The translations under genes and the position numbers were made by a program. Positions 1 through 9,645 of a stretch of DNA of 64,000 bases are shown here, in pieces. Source of the DNA: Pseudofrancisella aestuarii (GTDB taxonomy: Bacteria > Pseudomonadota > Gammaproteobacteria > Francisellales > Francisellaceae); the NCBI RefSeq assembly GCF_003574475.2, contig NZ_QLIS02000002.1, positions 1-64,000 of the forward strand. Reading direction: 5' to 3'. Each line of letters begins with the position of its first letter. Position 1 is the first letter of the stretch. The notes beneath the pieces are model-generated. The model was not told the origin of the DNA. It saw only the letters and a program-made list of their open reading frames with translations, and did not search any database.

Positions 1-62
1 TGAAACTATAACACGCCGATGATAGTCTAGCATTCGCTAGGTGAAAGTAGGTAGTCGCCATC
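1..62 (+). rRNA. rrf: 5S ribosomal RNA, 3' end (partial)
   Basis: The first ~60 bases read like the last half of a gammaproteobacterial 5S rRNA: a GATGATAGT segment, a short stem-loop, then GTGAAAGTAGGTAG and the closing strand GTCGCCA. The 5' half lies outside the window. A strong terminator follows at once, as expected for the end of an rRNA operon. The exact mature 3' end is estimated within a few bases. Confidence 0.8.
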
Positions 63-73
63 TTTTTCCATTT

Positions 74-117
74 AAAGCCCCTCTAAGTAATTCTTAGCGG
101 GGCTTTCTTCGTTTTTA
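74..117 (+). terminator. Rho-independent terminator of the rRNA operon
   Basis: AAAGCCCC (74-81) pairs with GGGGCTTT (99-106). The stem continues with CTAAG/CTTAG after one mismatch and is followed by a T-rich run. It lies directly after the 5S sequence and closes that transcript. Confidence 0.9.
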
Positions 118-192
118 AGACTCTTAAACTATTGTTTGTGTTTGCTTTTTAATATAAAATTAAGTTTGGTGTTTAATAAAAGGATATTTTAA

Positions 193-768
193 ATGAGTAA
201 TTATAAGAGTATGGATGAGTCCACTACAAGTGATATTGAGAATGTTTTAGAAGGTTTAAATAAGTATTGTGACTCAGACTATTTAGTTGAGACATATTCA
301 AATCTTTTATTGAAGTTGAAAGACTCAAAAGAAGGCTTTCCAATAAATAGGTTTGAGCATTCTTTACAGTCAGCAACATTAGCTTATAAAGATGGAAGGG
401 AGTTGGATTATGTTATTTCAGCTCTTTTACATGATGTTGGTGAGATATTTGACCCTTTTAATCATGATCATATTATAGCTGAGCTTTTAAGAAATTATAT
501 TTCAGATAAATGTTATTTTATATTAAAATATCATACGATTTTTCAAGGTTATAATTATTGGGATAAGGTTGGCTTAAACAAGAATCTTAGAGATGAATTT
601 AAAGATAATGAGTATTATGATGATGCTGTTGATTTTATAGCGAAATATGATGATAAAGCATTTAGTTCTACTTATGAAAATATGACTCTTGATGAATTTA
701 AGCCATTGATGAAAAAGTTTTTTATGCTGAAGCATAAAAATGCAAATATATTTAATGTTAATCAATAG
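193..768 (+). CDS. HD-domain phosphohydrolase-like protein
   Basis: A 191-residue cytoplasmic protein with an HD-type metal site: RFEHSLQ near residue 53, LLHDVGE near residue 78, NHD near residue 90 and KYHTIFQGY near residue 111. This pattern, with the C-terminal block FIAKYD, is typical of the predicted HD phosphohydrolase group COG4341. That group is related to the PhnZ/TmpB diiron oxygenases, so hydrolase versus oxygenase activity cannot be settled by eye. The ATG follows an AAGGA-like site at 180-184. It sits alone after the rRNA terminator and converges on the channel gene. The substrate is unknown. Confidence 0.75.
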   Translation: MSNYKSMDESTTSDIENVLEGLNKYCDSDYLVETYSNLLLKLKDSKEGFPINRFEHSLQSATLAYKDGRELDYVISALLHDVGEIFDPFNHDHIIAELLRNYISDKCYFILKYHTIFQGYNYWDKVGLNKNLRDEFKDNEYYDDAVDFIAKYDDKAFSSTYENMTLDEFKPLMKKFFMLKHKNANIFNVNQ

Positions 769-802
769 AATTAAATAAATCTTATTTTAAATTTTTATAT
801 AT

Positions 803-1855
803 TCAGATGTATATTAGATAGCTAGTCACTAATAGTAATATGTATGCTAAAGGGAATAAATATCTAAAAATATTATCTATTTTAATTGCTAGCTGTTTTT
901 TATTGTTGCGTGTTAATCTTGAAACTATTAGGCTTTCTAAAATTGTTGAAAATAGTATTATGAAAGAGATTAATAAGAAGCTATCAGTAAAAGTAAAATA
1001 ATCTATTCTAGGCATTTCTCCTTCAACTAGGAATTGATAAGCAATTACAGATAGTATACCTATAAAAGAAATGTTTAGGCGATCTGATAGAGCTTCTTTA
1101 TCCATCCAAAATATTGCCCACATCCCTAAGACTAGTAAGGTTAGAGGTAGTAATACTTTCCACAATATATTGCTGGGTTTGCGGTCTAGGCTAATCTCTA
1201 GGATTAGCCTAGAGATTTCTTTTGCAGGACCATAATATTCTTTTATTGGTTTATCTATGGTTAGTTTATAGTCTTTGAGGCTCCATTCAGCAATATTAAT
1301 ATTGGGATTATTTTTCACATATTCTTTAACCATCATTTTTGCATTAGGACTAACAGATAGCTGAACTTCATCAATATCATATCCAAAAGGGATCATGTAT
1401 ATTTTTAATTTCTGCTTATCAAAAGGAAACTTTTCTAATTTCATAGGAGTTTCTAGTGTGAGAGAACGATGCTCTTTTAATATAATGTGGCCATTGTAGT
1501 TTACTTTTAATTGTATAGCTTTAATTTGAGGGCTGCCTATTTCATTAATTATTGAAACTTGAGGTCGCCATCCTTGAAATACTTCAGCAAGTTGAAACTC
1601 ACCTTGATAAAGTTTATAGTTAGCATTTTCTTTTTGCGGATCAAATTTTAAGCGAGGATCGTTCCATTCATATTTAAATATTGCATCAATCTGTAATTGT
1701 TCATTTAGCTCATCAACGTTTATTATGTCAGTAACAAATGCTGTAGTCTGTATATTTGTAGGGCTTGAAGGCAATGTGTTTGCATATATTTTGATAAAGC
1801 AGGCATTACTACTTAGGACAAGGAAAAATATTAGCTTTTTAAACATTGAATTCAT
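803..1855 (-). CDS. Prokaryotic pentameric ligand-gated ion channel (Cys-loop receptor homologue)
   Basis: A 350-residue protein with an N-terminal signal peptide, a ~200-residue beta-rich extracellular domain and four transmembrane helices. The architecture matches bacterial pLGICs such as GLIC and ELIC. Visible family marks are WNDPRL near residue 64 and the FPFD motif at the tip of the Cys-loop (EKFPFDKQ, near residue 141). Neither loop cysteine is present, as usual in bacteria. TM1 starts near residue 230 (NILWKVLLPL), and TM2-TM4 follow with a short TM3-TM4 linker. It should form a homopentameric cation or anion channel in the inner membrane gated by an unknown ligand. There is no strong ribosome site, so Met4 (1846) is an alternative start. 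It is monocistronic, downstream of gltA. Confidence 0.85.
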   Translation of the reverse strand: MNSMFKKLIFFLVLSSNACFIKIYANTLPSSPTNIQTTAFVTDIINVDELNEQLQIDAIFKYEWNDPRLKFDPQKENANYKLYQGEFQLAEVFQGWRPQVSIINEIGSPQIKAIQLKVNYNGHIILKEHRSLTLETPMKLEKFPFDKQKLKIYMIPFGYDIDEVQLSVSPNAKMMVKEYVKNNPNINIAEWSLKDYKLTIDKPIKEYYGPAKEISRLILEISLDRKPSNILWKVLLPLTLLVLGMWAIFWMDKEALSDRLNISFIGILSVIAYQFLVEGEMPRIDYFTFTDSFLLISFIILFSTILESLIVSRLTRNNKKQLAIKIDNIFRYLFPLAYILLLVTSYLIYI

Positions 1856-1968
1856 TGTAAAAATTTTTTAGTCTTTTATAAGATTTTACTTAATCAGTAT
1901 AGATTCATCAAATTTTAAGATTGTTTTGTATAGATTATATTATTTAGAAAGATAATTATAAATTAAGA

Positions 1969-3228
1969 TTATAGATTGCGACTAGTCTCTCCTATGTATA
2001 GCTGTCTTGGTCTTCCTATTTTTTGTGAAGGATCATCAACCATCTCTATCCATTGAGAAATCCATCCTGAAGTTCTTGCTAATGCAAAGATAGCTGTAAA
2101 CATCTCTTCAGGGATACCCATAGCTTTTAGAATGATACCTGAATAGAAGTCTACGTTAGGGAAAAGTTTTCTCTCTATAAAATATTCATCACTTAATGCT
2201 ATTTGCTCTAGCTCTTTAGCAATTGCTAATAGAGGATTTTCACTATCTCCTAGCTTAGCTAGGATTTCTTCACAATTTTCTTTCATTGCGGTAGCTCTAG
2301 GATCCATGTTTTTATAAACTCTATGTCCAAAGCCCATCAGTCTAAATGAATCATCTTTATCTTTAGCTTTAGCAACAAATTTTTCAATATTATTTACAGA
2401 GCCAATTTCTGATAACATTTTAAGTACAGCTTCATTTGCTCCTCCATGTGCAGGACCCCAAAGAGCTGTGATTCCAGCGATAATGGCTGCATATGGCGAG
2501 TTACCTGTAGAACCAGATAATCTTACTGTAGATGTAGAAGCATTTTGTTCATGATCAGCATGTAAAATAAAGATAGTATCCATAGCTTTTACTTGTAAAG
2601 GATCTGGTGTGTAACTTTTATCCTTAGCAAACATCATGTATAAGAAATTTTCCGTATAGCTTAAGCTTTTTCTAGGTTTTAAAAACTTTAAGCCTTTGTT
2701 ATGTCTATAGGCTATAGCTGCAATAGTAGCTATTTTTGCAATAATCTCTTTTGCGGTATCTTCATGAGTTTCTTTTTGCCCTGTATGGATATGTTCAGCT
2801 GCTAAAACATTTACCCCTGCTATCAGCGATGACATAGGGTGAGCAGTCTTAGGAAGAGCTGTTATAGAATCTTTGATATGTTCACAAACAGGCATTTTTT
2901 CTACAATTTCTTTGGAGAAGGCCCTGGATTCAGCATCTGTAGGAATGACATCATATATAAGAGCATGGCAAAGATTCATGTAGCTAGATTTTTGAGTCCA
3001 TTCTTGTATAGGATATCCTCTATGTAAAAGAACACCTTCATCTCCGTCAATATAGGTTATAGTTGATTTACAAGCAGCTGTAGACATAAAGCCAGGATCG
3101 TAAGTAAATACACCATGCTTTACAAGTGATGAAACATCAATACAATCATTTCCTAAACTTGGAGAATAAACAGGTAAATCAATTTCAATATTTTTGTCAG
3201 AATATTTAAGAGTAGCGAACTTAGACAT
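1969..3228 (-). CDS. gltA: Citrate synthase (type II)
   Basis: A 419-residue citrate synthase condensing acetyl-CoA and oxaloacetate. The catalytic histidine block WGPAHGGANE, the second histidine GFGHRVYKNMDPRA and the catalytic aspartate in NVDFYSG are all present and in order. Length fits the hexameric, NADH-sensitive gammaproteobacterial type. A GGAGG site lies a suitable distance before the ATG. It is divergent from the sdh-suc operon, so the shared 290-bp region 3229-3518 probably holds both promoters. That pairing with the other TCA genes is common in gammaproteobacteria. Confidence 0.97.
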   Translation of the reverse strand: MSKFATLKYSDKNIEIDLPVYSPSLGNDCIDVSSLVKHGVFTYDPGFMSTAACKSTITYIDGDEGVLLHRGYPIQEWTQKSSYMNLCHALIYDVIPTDAESRAFSKEIVEKMPVCEHIKDSITALPKTAHPMSSLIAGVNVLAAEHIHTGQKETHEDTAKEIIAKIATIAAIAYRHNKGLKFLKPRKSLSYTENFLYMMFAKDKSYTPDPLQVKAMDTIFILHADHEQNASTSTVRLSGSTGNSPYAAIIAGITALWGPAHGGANEAVLKMLSEIGSVNNIEKFVAKAKDKDDSFRLMGFGHRVYKNMDPRATAMKENCEEILAKLGDSENPLLAIAKELEQIALSDEYFIERKLFPNVDFYSGIILKAMGIPEEMFTAIFALARTSGWISQWIEMVDDPSQKIGRPRQLYIGETSRNL

Positions 3229-3518
3229 TATATTAAAGCCTCCAGATATTAATTAAAAAATTTAAATACAATTAAAAATCATAGGTGTTTTACAAAAAAG
3301 ACGCTCCCTAACTAGTTAAATAGCTAGCATCTAATAAAATAATAAGCTAAGAGAGTTATTTTTGCAAATAAAAAGAATTTTTATCGTTGTTTAAATATGT
3401 TAAAAATAGGTATAAAAGATGTATTAAGTTTGAATTTCATTTTGCAAAAATATATCATTACAACGGTTATATACTATCAAAAATTATTTATATATAAGTT
3501 GCTTCGGAGGACAAAGAA

Positions 3519-3899
3519 GTGAAAAGTATTAGAAATATTGGCTTAATGTCTATAATATCCTATAAATTTCCGATAACGGCGATAAGTTCTATCTTGCATC
3601 GTATAACAGGAGTGGTTTTATTAATAGCGACTCCCTTATTAGTTATAGGGTTAGGATATTCTTTAGCAGGACCTCATGGTTATGATGATGTTACGAGTTT
3701 AGTTACTTCTACATGGGTAAGTTTCTTTTTCTGGGTGTTTTTATCATCTATAACTTATCATATATTCGCTGGTGTAAGGCACATGATTATGGATATGGGT
3801 TTTGGAGAAGGTATGGGTGTTGCTAAAGCTACATCGCTTTTAACATTAGTTTTAGGAATTTTGTTTGCAGTTCTTTGGGGGTGTTATTTATGGCTGTAA
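3519..3899 (+). CDS. sdhC: Succinate dehydrogenase cytochrome b556 subunit
   Basis: A 126-residue membrane anchor with three hydrophobic helices. The early SPIT-like stretch (KFPITAISSILHRITG) and the haem-ligand region TYHIFAGVRHMIMD are characteristic of SdhC. The start is GTG after a strong GGAGG (3507-3511). It is the first gene of the sdhCDAB-sucAB run. The end overlaps sdhD by 10 bases, indicating translational coupling. Confidence 0.95.
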   Translation: MKSIRNIGLMSIISYKFPITAISSILHRITGVVLLIATPLLVIGLGYSLAGPHGYDDVTSLVTSTWVSFFFWVFLSSITYHIFAGVRHMIMDMGFGEGMGVAKATSLLTLVLGILFAVLWGCYLWL

Positions 3900-4252
3900 T
3901 ATCATTAACGTCAACTGGGCTTAAAGACTTCTTTGTACAAAGAGTTACAGCAGTAATTATAGCTCTTTATTTTGCATTTGTTTTAATAAAAGCAGTTATA
4001 CTATCTTATCATGGCGAGCTTAATTATGAGAGTTGGCATGATTTGTTTATAGGCGGCTCAGCTATATCGTTTTTTAAAGTGGCTACACTTATAACTTACT
4101 TAGCAATGTTCTTACATGCATGGGTGGGTATATGGATTATCTGTGGAGACTACGTTAAGTGCGCTTGGATATCAGCGACAATAATGCTTAGTTTTATACT
4201 AGTGTATGTCGGATGTTTCTTTTGGTTATTTGCTATTTTATTTTTTTATTAA
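3890..4252 (+). CDS. sdhD: Succinate dehydrogenase hydrophobic membrane anchor subunit
   Basis: About 120 residues with three transmembrane helices. Near residue 78 the LHAWVGIW block supplies the conserved SdhD histidine, and GDY follows for quinone-site contacts. The ATG at 3890 is preferred over an in-frame TTG at 3875 because it gives the usual SdhD length and keeps a short overlap with sdhC. It anchors SdhAB in the inner membrane and forms part of the ubiquinone site with SdhC. Confidence 0.92.
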   Translation: MAVISLTSTGLKDFFVQRVTAVIIALYFAFVLIKAVILSYHGELNYESWHDLFIGGSAISFFKVATLITYLAMFLHAWVGIWIICGDYVKCAWISATIMLSFILVYVGCFFWLFAILFFY

Positions 4253-4264
4253 GAGGTTGGTTTT

Positions 4265-6058
4265 ATGAGTATAGCTAAACAAGAGTTTGATGCTATTGTG
4301 GTTGGAGCGGGAGGTGCAGGTCTTCGAGCTGCGTTTCAATTATCTCAATCTGGATTCAAAACAGCGGTTGTATCAAAGGTTTTTCCTACAAGATCTCATA
4401 CTGTTGCGGCACAGGGTGGTATTGCAGCAGCTTTAGGTAATATTAAATTTGATGATGATTTACCTTCAGATGATTGGAAATGGCATATGTATGATACTGT
4501 GAAGGGTTCTGATTATCTTGGAGATCAAGATGCTATTGAGTATATGTGTGAACATGCGCCACAATCTATTATAGAGTTAGAGCATATGGGTATGCCTTTT
4601 TCTCGTTTGGAAGATGGTAAAATTTATCAAAGAGCTTTTGGTGGAATGTCTAGAAACTACGATCCAGCGAATCAAGCAAAAAGAACTTGTGCAGCATCTG
4701 ATAGAACGGGACATGCTCTTTTGCATACGCTTTATCAAGGTAATTTAGCTCATGATACAAACTTCTATACTGAATGGTATGCGGTTGATTTGGTGAAGGC
4801 TGATGATGGTGGCATCGCTGGTGTTATAGCTCTTTGCATAGAGACTGGGGAAACAGTTTTTCTGCAAGCAAAAATTACAATTTTAGCAACTGGTGGAGCT
4901 GGACGTATTTATGAGTCTAGTACAAATGCTTATATCAATACTGGTGATGGTTTAGGTCTTGCCTTAAGAGCAGATATACCTCTTCAAGATATGGAGTTTT
5001 GGCAATTTCACCCAACAGGTATTGCAGGCGCTGGTGTGCTTGTTACAGAAGGTTGTCGTGGAGAAGGCGGGATTCTTAGAAATAAAGATGGTGAGAGGTT
5101 TATGGAGAGATATGCTCCAATGGCTAAAGATCTTGCTTGCCGCGATGTCGTTTCTCGTGCTTCTCAACAAGAAATTATGGAAGGAAGAGGAGATACTTTC
5201 AGTGGTTCTAGCTGTGTGTGGCTAGATCTTACTCACTTAGGTGAGGATGTTATTGATGAGAGATTACCAACAGTTAGAGAGCTGGCTAGAACATTTGCTG
5301 GTGTTGATCCTGTTGAGAAACCTATTCCTGTTGTGCCAACATGTCATTATCAAATGGGTGGCGTGCCAACAAATAAGCATGGTCAAGTTATAACTCAAGT
5401 CGATGGAGAAGATAAAGTTATTGGTGGATTATATGCTGTTGGTGAGTGTGCGTCTGTATCTGTTCATGGTGCAAATAGGTTAGGAAGTAACTCATTACTT
5501 GATCTTGTTGTGTTTGGTAGAGCTGCAGGTATGCATGCTGAGGAAAGTTTAAAGCACGGCATGAAGCGTAAAGATGCTTCAGAAGAGAATATACAGAAAG
5601 CGTTAGAAAGATTAAATAGATGGGACTCTTCTGAACAGAGAGGTTGTAAAGAAAAAATAGTTGATCTTAGAAAAGAATTGCAACAAATAATGCAAAAATA
5701 TTTTTCTGTATTTAGACAAGAAAGTACTATGAAAGAAGGTTTAGAAGAACTTCTTAAGTTAAGAGAAAGATTAGAAAATGCTGTATTAGAAGATAATAGT
5801 AGAATCTTCAATATGACAAGAATTGAAGCTTTAGAGCTTGATAATCTAATGTTAACAGCAGTTGCAACAGCTAAATTAGCTTTAGAAAGAAAAGAGTCTC
5901 GTGGAGCTCACTCAAGAGTGGATTATCCAAATAGAGATGATGAAAATTGGATGAAACATACTTTATACTTCCTCGATGGGGATAAAACTTCTTCAAGAAG
6001 CGTTAATATGTCGCCTACAAAAGTTAAAGCATTCCAACCAGCTGAACGTAAATACTAA
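4265..6058 (+). CDS. sdhA: Succinate dehydrogenase flavoprotein subunit
   Basis: A 597-residue catalytic subunit oxidising succinate to fumarate. The N-terminal dinucleotide fold [12 protein letters not shown] is followed by SHTVAAQGG, which carries the histidine that binds FAD covalently. FHPTGIAG and TEGCRGEGG form the dicarboxylate site, and the C-terminal block [11 protein letters not shown] is typical. Full length and intact. It starts 12 bases after sdhD in the same operon. Confidence 0.98.
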   Translation: MSIAKQEFDAIVVGAGGAGLRAAFQLSQSGFKTAVVSKVFPTRSHTVAAQGGIAAALGNIKFDDDLPSDDWKWHMYDTVKGSDYLGDQDAIEYMCEHAPQSIIELEHMGMPFSRLEDGKIYQRAFGGMSRNYDPANQAKRTCAASDRTGHALLHTLYQGNLAHDTNFYTEWYAVDLVKADDGGIAGVIALCIETGETVFLQAKITILATGGAGRIYESSTNAYINTGDGLGLALRADIPLQDMEFWQFHPTGIAGAGVLVTEGCRGEGGILRNKDGERFMERYAPMAKDLACRDVVSRASQQEIMEGRGDTFSGSSCVWLDLTHLGEDVIDERLPTVRELARTFAGVDPVEKPIPVVPTCHYQMGGVPTNKHGQVITQVDGEDKVIGGLYAVGECASVSVHGANRLGSNSLLDLVVFGRAAGMHAEESLKHGMKRKDASEENIQKALERLNRWDSSEQRGCKEKIVDLRKELQQIMQKYFSVFRQESTMKEGLEELLKLRERLENAVLEDNSRIFNMTRIEALELDNLMLTAVATAKLALERKESRGAHSRVDYPNRDDENWMKHTLYFLDGDKTSSRSVNMSPTKVKAFQPAERKY

Positions 6059-6073
6059 TAAGGGATTTTTATC

Positions 6074-6775
6074 ATGGAAGTAAAATTTAAAATTTATAGA
6101 TACAATCCAGAAGTAGATACAAAGCCATATTACGATGACTATACAGTTAAAGTAGAAAATGAAGGGGTAAAAGTATTAACTGCTTTGGAATTAATTAAAG
6201 AGCAAGATCCTACTTTAGCGATGAGAAGATCTTGTCGTGAGGGTGTTTGCGGTTCTGATGGAATGAATATAAATGGTAAAAACCGTTTGGCTTGTGTTAC
6301 ATCTATAGGAGAGCTTAGGCAGCCTATTAAAGTAAATCCTTTACCAGGTCTTCCTGTTGTTAGAGATTTAATTGTAGATATGAAACAGTTCTACAAGAAT
6401 TATGAAAAAGTTAAACCTTATTTAATTAATGATGATGAAGCTCCTATAAAAGAGAGATTACAATCTCCAGAAGAGAGAGCTAAATTAGATGGTTTATATG
6501 AATGTATTCTTTGTGCATGTTGTACTACCTCTTGCCCATCTTTCTGGTGGAATCCTGATAAATTTATTGGACCATCAGGATTGTTGCAAGCATATAGATT
6601 TATAGCAGATTCAAGAGATACTGCGACTGATGAGAGACTAGAGGCTCTTAAAGATCCATTTAGCTTGTTCAGATGTAGAACTATTATGAACTGTGTTACT
6701 GTTTGCCCTAAAGGCTTAAATCCTACTGAAGCTATTGGTAAGATCAGATCAGCTATGCTTAAGAAGAGTGTGTAA
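6074..6775 (+). CDS. sdhB: Succinate dehydrogenase iron-sulfur subunit
   Basis: A 233-residue electron-transfer subunit. Visible clusters are the [2Fe-2S] site (CREGVCGSDG, then a cysteine in RLACV), the [4Fe-4S] site (CILCACCTTSCPS) and the [3Fe-4S]/[4Fe-4S] ligands in CRTIMNCVTVCPKG. Order and spacing are standard. It passes electrons from SdhA FAD to ubiquinone and lies 15 bases after sdhA. Confidence 0.98.
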   Translation: MEVKFKIYRYNPEVDTKPYYDDYTVKVENEGVKVLTALELIKEQDPTLAMRRSCREGVCGSDGMNINGKNRLACVTSIGELRQPIKVNPLPGLPVVRDLIVDMKQFYKNYEKVKPYLINDDEAPIKERLQSPEERAKLDGLYECILCACCTTSCPSFWWNPDKFIGPSGLLQAYRFIADSRDTATDERLEALKDPFSLFRCRTIMNCVTVCPKGLNPTEAIGKIRSAMLKKSV

Positions 6776-6803
6776 AAAAGCAAAAAATGGAAAATCATAA
6801 GTT

Positions 6804-9614
6804 ATGACAAAAAAACACAATGATTTTGAAGAATGGTTAGAAAGTACTCAGTTTTCTGGAGGAAATCTAGAATACCTTGAGTCGATATATGATGACTATT
6901 TAAAAGGCAATCATGATGGAATAGATCCAGAATGGTTGTCTTTTTTTGATTCAGTGGCTGAAAATACAGATACAGTACATGCTGATATTGTTGATGAATT
7001 TAAGTATCTTGCTCAAAATAGAGCTGGTTCAGTCGTTGCTTCTGGAAGTGGTGATATAGAGTTTAAAATTAAGAACTTAGTAGGTGCATATAGGTCTCAT
7101 GCTTATAAATCAGCAAAGATAGATCCTCTGAAGCTATTTAAATTACCACAAGATCCTGAGCTTAGCTTAACATATCACGGATTAACAGATTCTGATTTAC
7201 AAGAAGAAGTCAATTTAGGGGTTTTAACAAATAATCAGTCAAAAAAATTACAAGATGTTGTAAATAAACTTAAAGCTATTTATGAAACAAATATTGGTTT
7301 TGAGTTTATGTATATAAATAATAAAGAAGAAAAAAAATGGCTACAAGATAAGATTGAGTCACAATCTCTTTTAACTAAAGAAGAAAAAAAATGGACTTTA
7401 GAACAATTAGTCGCTGCTGAAGGTTTAGAAAAATACCTTGCTTTAAGGTATGTCGGTCAAAAAAGATTCGGTTTAGAGGGTGGGGAATCTATGATTCCTT
7501 CTCTTCAATATGTTATAGAGAAATCTATCGCTAAATATTCTACTAATTTCATTCAGTTAGGGATGGCACATAGAGGCCGTTTAAATGTTTTAGTAAACGT
7601 GCTTGGTAAAAATCCAAAGGACTTATTTGAGGAATTTGAGGGTAAGCAAAGCGAAAAGAGTTTATCTGGTGATGTTAAATACCATATGGGATATTCTAAT
7701 TATCGTGGAGTTGATGGTAAAGAAGCTAAGATTGCATTAGCATTTAATCCATCTCATTTAGAAGCTGTAGATCCTGTTGTGGAAGGAGCTGCTAGAGCTA
7801 TCCAAGATAAGCTTGATGATAAAAATGCGCTTAACAGAGTTTTACCTATACTTATCCACGGAGACTCAGCATTCTGTGGTCAAGGTGTTGTTATGGAAAC
7901 CTTTGGACTTTCTTTAACAGAGTATTATGGCACTGGTGGTACAATTCACATAGTTGTAAATAACCAAGTTGGCTTTACGACAAGTAGTAAATTCGGAGTT
8001 AATAGAAGTAGCATATACTCAACTGACGTTGCTAAAATGATAGATGCTCCAATTTTCCATGTTAATGGAGATGATCCTGAAGCGGTTGTAAGAGTTTCTG
8101 AAATTGCTTTAGAGTACAGGATGAAATTTAACAAAGATGTTGTTATAGATATAGTCTGTTATCGTAGAAATGGTCATAATGAAACAGATGAGCCATCAGG
8201 AACTCAGCCTGAGATGTATGAGGTTATCAAAAAACTTCCATCAACTTTGACAGTTTATTCTAAGCAATTAGAAGCAGAAGGTGTTGTAACAGCAGAGCAG
8301 TTAAATGATCTTAATGCAAAATATCGTTCTAAGTTAGATAAGGGTGAGTCTACAGTAGAGGTATTAACTAAATCTTCAATATGTAACAAGTTGGGTGTTT
8401 GTGATTGGAAACCTTATATAAAAGGTAAGCCTCAAGGTGACTATAGCTATGATATTATTCCAGAGACAAAGTTACAAGAATTAGCTTTAGAGATGTGTAA
8501 AGCTCCTGATGAAATAAAAATGCAGAACCAAGTTAAAAAGGCTATTACTGATAGAGAGAAAATGGCTAATGGTGAGCTTGCTATCAATTGGGGTTTTGCA
8601 GAAATGTTAGCTTATGCGACTCTTTTAGATAAGGGACATGATATAAGAATATCTGGTGAAGATAGTGGAAGGGGTACTTTCTCACATAGACATGCTGTCC
8701 TTAAAAATATGGATGTAGCTAATAAGCTAAAAGAATATATTCCATTAGAGCATATTAATGAGAATTCAAGATTTGATGTTATAGATTCAACATTATCAGA
8801 ATATGCGGTTCTTGGTTTTGAATATGGCTATAGTTGCTATAGTCCTGAGTCTTTAGTTATTTGGGAAGCTCAATTTGGAGATTTCGTAAATACTGCTCAA
8901 GTAGTGATAGATCAATTCTTAGTTTCTGCAGAAGAGAAGTGGGGTATATTATCAGGACTTACTTTGCTTTTACCTCATGGACAAGAAGGTGCCGGAGCTG
9001 AACATTCATCTGCAAGATTAGAAAGATTTTTAAACTCTTGTGCAAATAATAATATGCAAGTTTGTACACCGACTACACCTGCTCAGATTTATCATTTGTT
9101 GAGAAGACAAGTTATTAGACCATTGAGAAAACCACTTATAGTGATGACACCAAAGAGTTTATTAAGAAATCCTTTAGCGGTGTCAACTATGGAAGAGCTA
9201 TCAAAAGGTCAGTTTCAGGTAGTTATTGATGATAAGAGTGTACAGGCAGATAAAGTTAAAAAACTTATTATTTGTAATGGTAAAGTATATTATGATTTGA
9301 TGTTGAAAAAAGAAGATAAACATCAGGATACTGCTGTTGTAAGGATTGAAGAGCTTTATCCTTTCCCTAAAAAAGAATTATCAAAAATACTAGCTAAATA
9401 TAATAAAGCAACTGATGTTGTGTGGCTTCAAGAAGAACCTGCAAATAAAGGGGCTTGGTATAATATAAGACACTCTTTAGAAGAGTTGGTTAGTGATAAA
9501 CAGAAATTAAGATACGTCGGTAGAGATAGATCTTCAGCTCCAGCTGTAGGTTATCATGCACGATATGTACAACAACAAGAAGAGATTATTAAAAAAGCTC
9601 TAGATATAAAATAA
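6804..9614 (+). CDS. sucA: 2-oxoglutarate dehydrogenase E1 component
   Basis: A 936-residue thiamine-diphosphate decarboxylase, the usual SucA length. Family marks are AHRGRLNVLVNVLGK, the ThDP/Mg region GDSAFCGQGVVME with NNQVGFTT, and the transketolase-like block GHDIRISGEDSGRGTFSHRHA. The N-terminal E2-binding segment is present. It commits 2-oxoglutarate to succinyl-CoA with SucB and Lpd (not in the window). The ribosome site is weak, and the gene lies 28 bases after sdhB, so it is probably read from the sdh promoter. Confidence 0.97.
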   Translation: MTKKHNDFEEWLESTQFSGGNLEYLESIYDDYLKGNHDGIDPEWLSFFDSVAENTDTVHADIVDEFKYLAQNRAGSVVASGSGDIEFKIKNLVGAYRSHAYKSAKIDPLKLFKLPQDPELSLTYHGLTDSDLQEEVNLGVLTNNQSKKLQDVVNKLKAIYETNIGFEFMYINNKEEKKWLQDKIESQSLLTKEEKKWTLEQLVAAEGLEKYLALRYVGQKRFGLEGGESMIPSLQYVIEKSIAKYSTNFIQLGMAHRGRLNVLVNVLGKNPKDLFEEFEGKQSEKSLSGDVKYHMGYSNYRGVDGKEAKIALAFNPSHLEAVDPVVEGAARAIQDKLDDKNALNRVLPILIHGDSAFCGQGVVMETFGLSLTEYYGTGGTIHIVVNNQVGFTTSSKFGVNRSSIYSTDVAKMIDAPIFHVNGDDPEAVVRVSEIALEYRMKFNKDVVIDIVCYRRNGHNETDEPSGTQPEMYEVIKKLPSTLTVYSKQLEAEGVVTAEQLNDLNAKYRSKLDKGESTVEVLTKSSICNKLGVCDWKPYIKGKPQGDYSYDIIPETKLQELALEMCKAPDEIKMQNQVKKAITDREKMANGELAINWGFAEMLAYATLLDKGHDIRISGEDSGRGTFSHRHAVLKNMDVANKLKEYIPLEHINENSRFDVIDSTLSEYAVLGFEYGYSCYSPESLVIWEAQFGDFVNTAQVVIDQFLVSAEEKWGILSGLTLLLPHGQEGAGAEHSSARLERFLNSCANNNMQVCTPTTPAQIYHLLRRQVIRPLRKPLIVMTPKSLLRNPLAVSTMEELSKGQFQVVIDDKSVQADKVKKLIICNGKVYYDLMLKKEDKHQDTAVVRIEELYPFPKKELSKILAKYNKATDVVWLQEEPANKGAWYNIRHSLEELVSDKQKLRYVGRDRSSAPAVGYHARYVQQQEEIIKKALDIK

Positions 9615-9645
9615 GAAGATTAAAAATAACTAGGAGTAGTTAGCA

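Noticed and set aside
4964-5811. Long open frames antisense to and in other frames within sdhA
   Set aside because: They lie wholly inside a well-conserved gene and show no ribosome sites or domain content.
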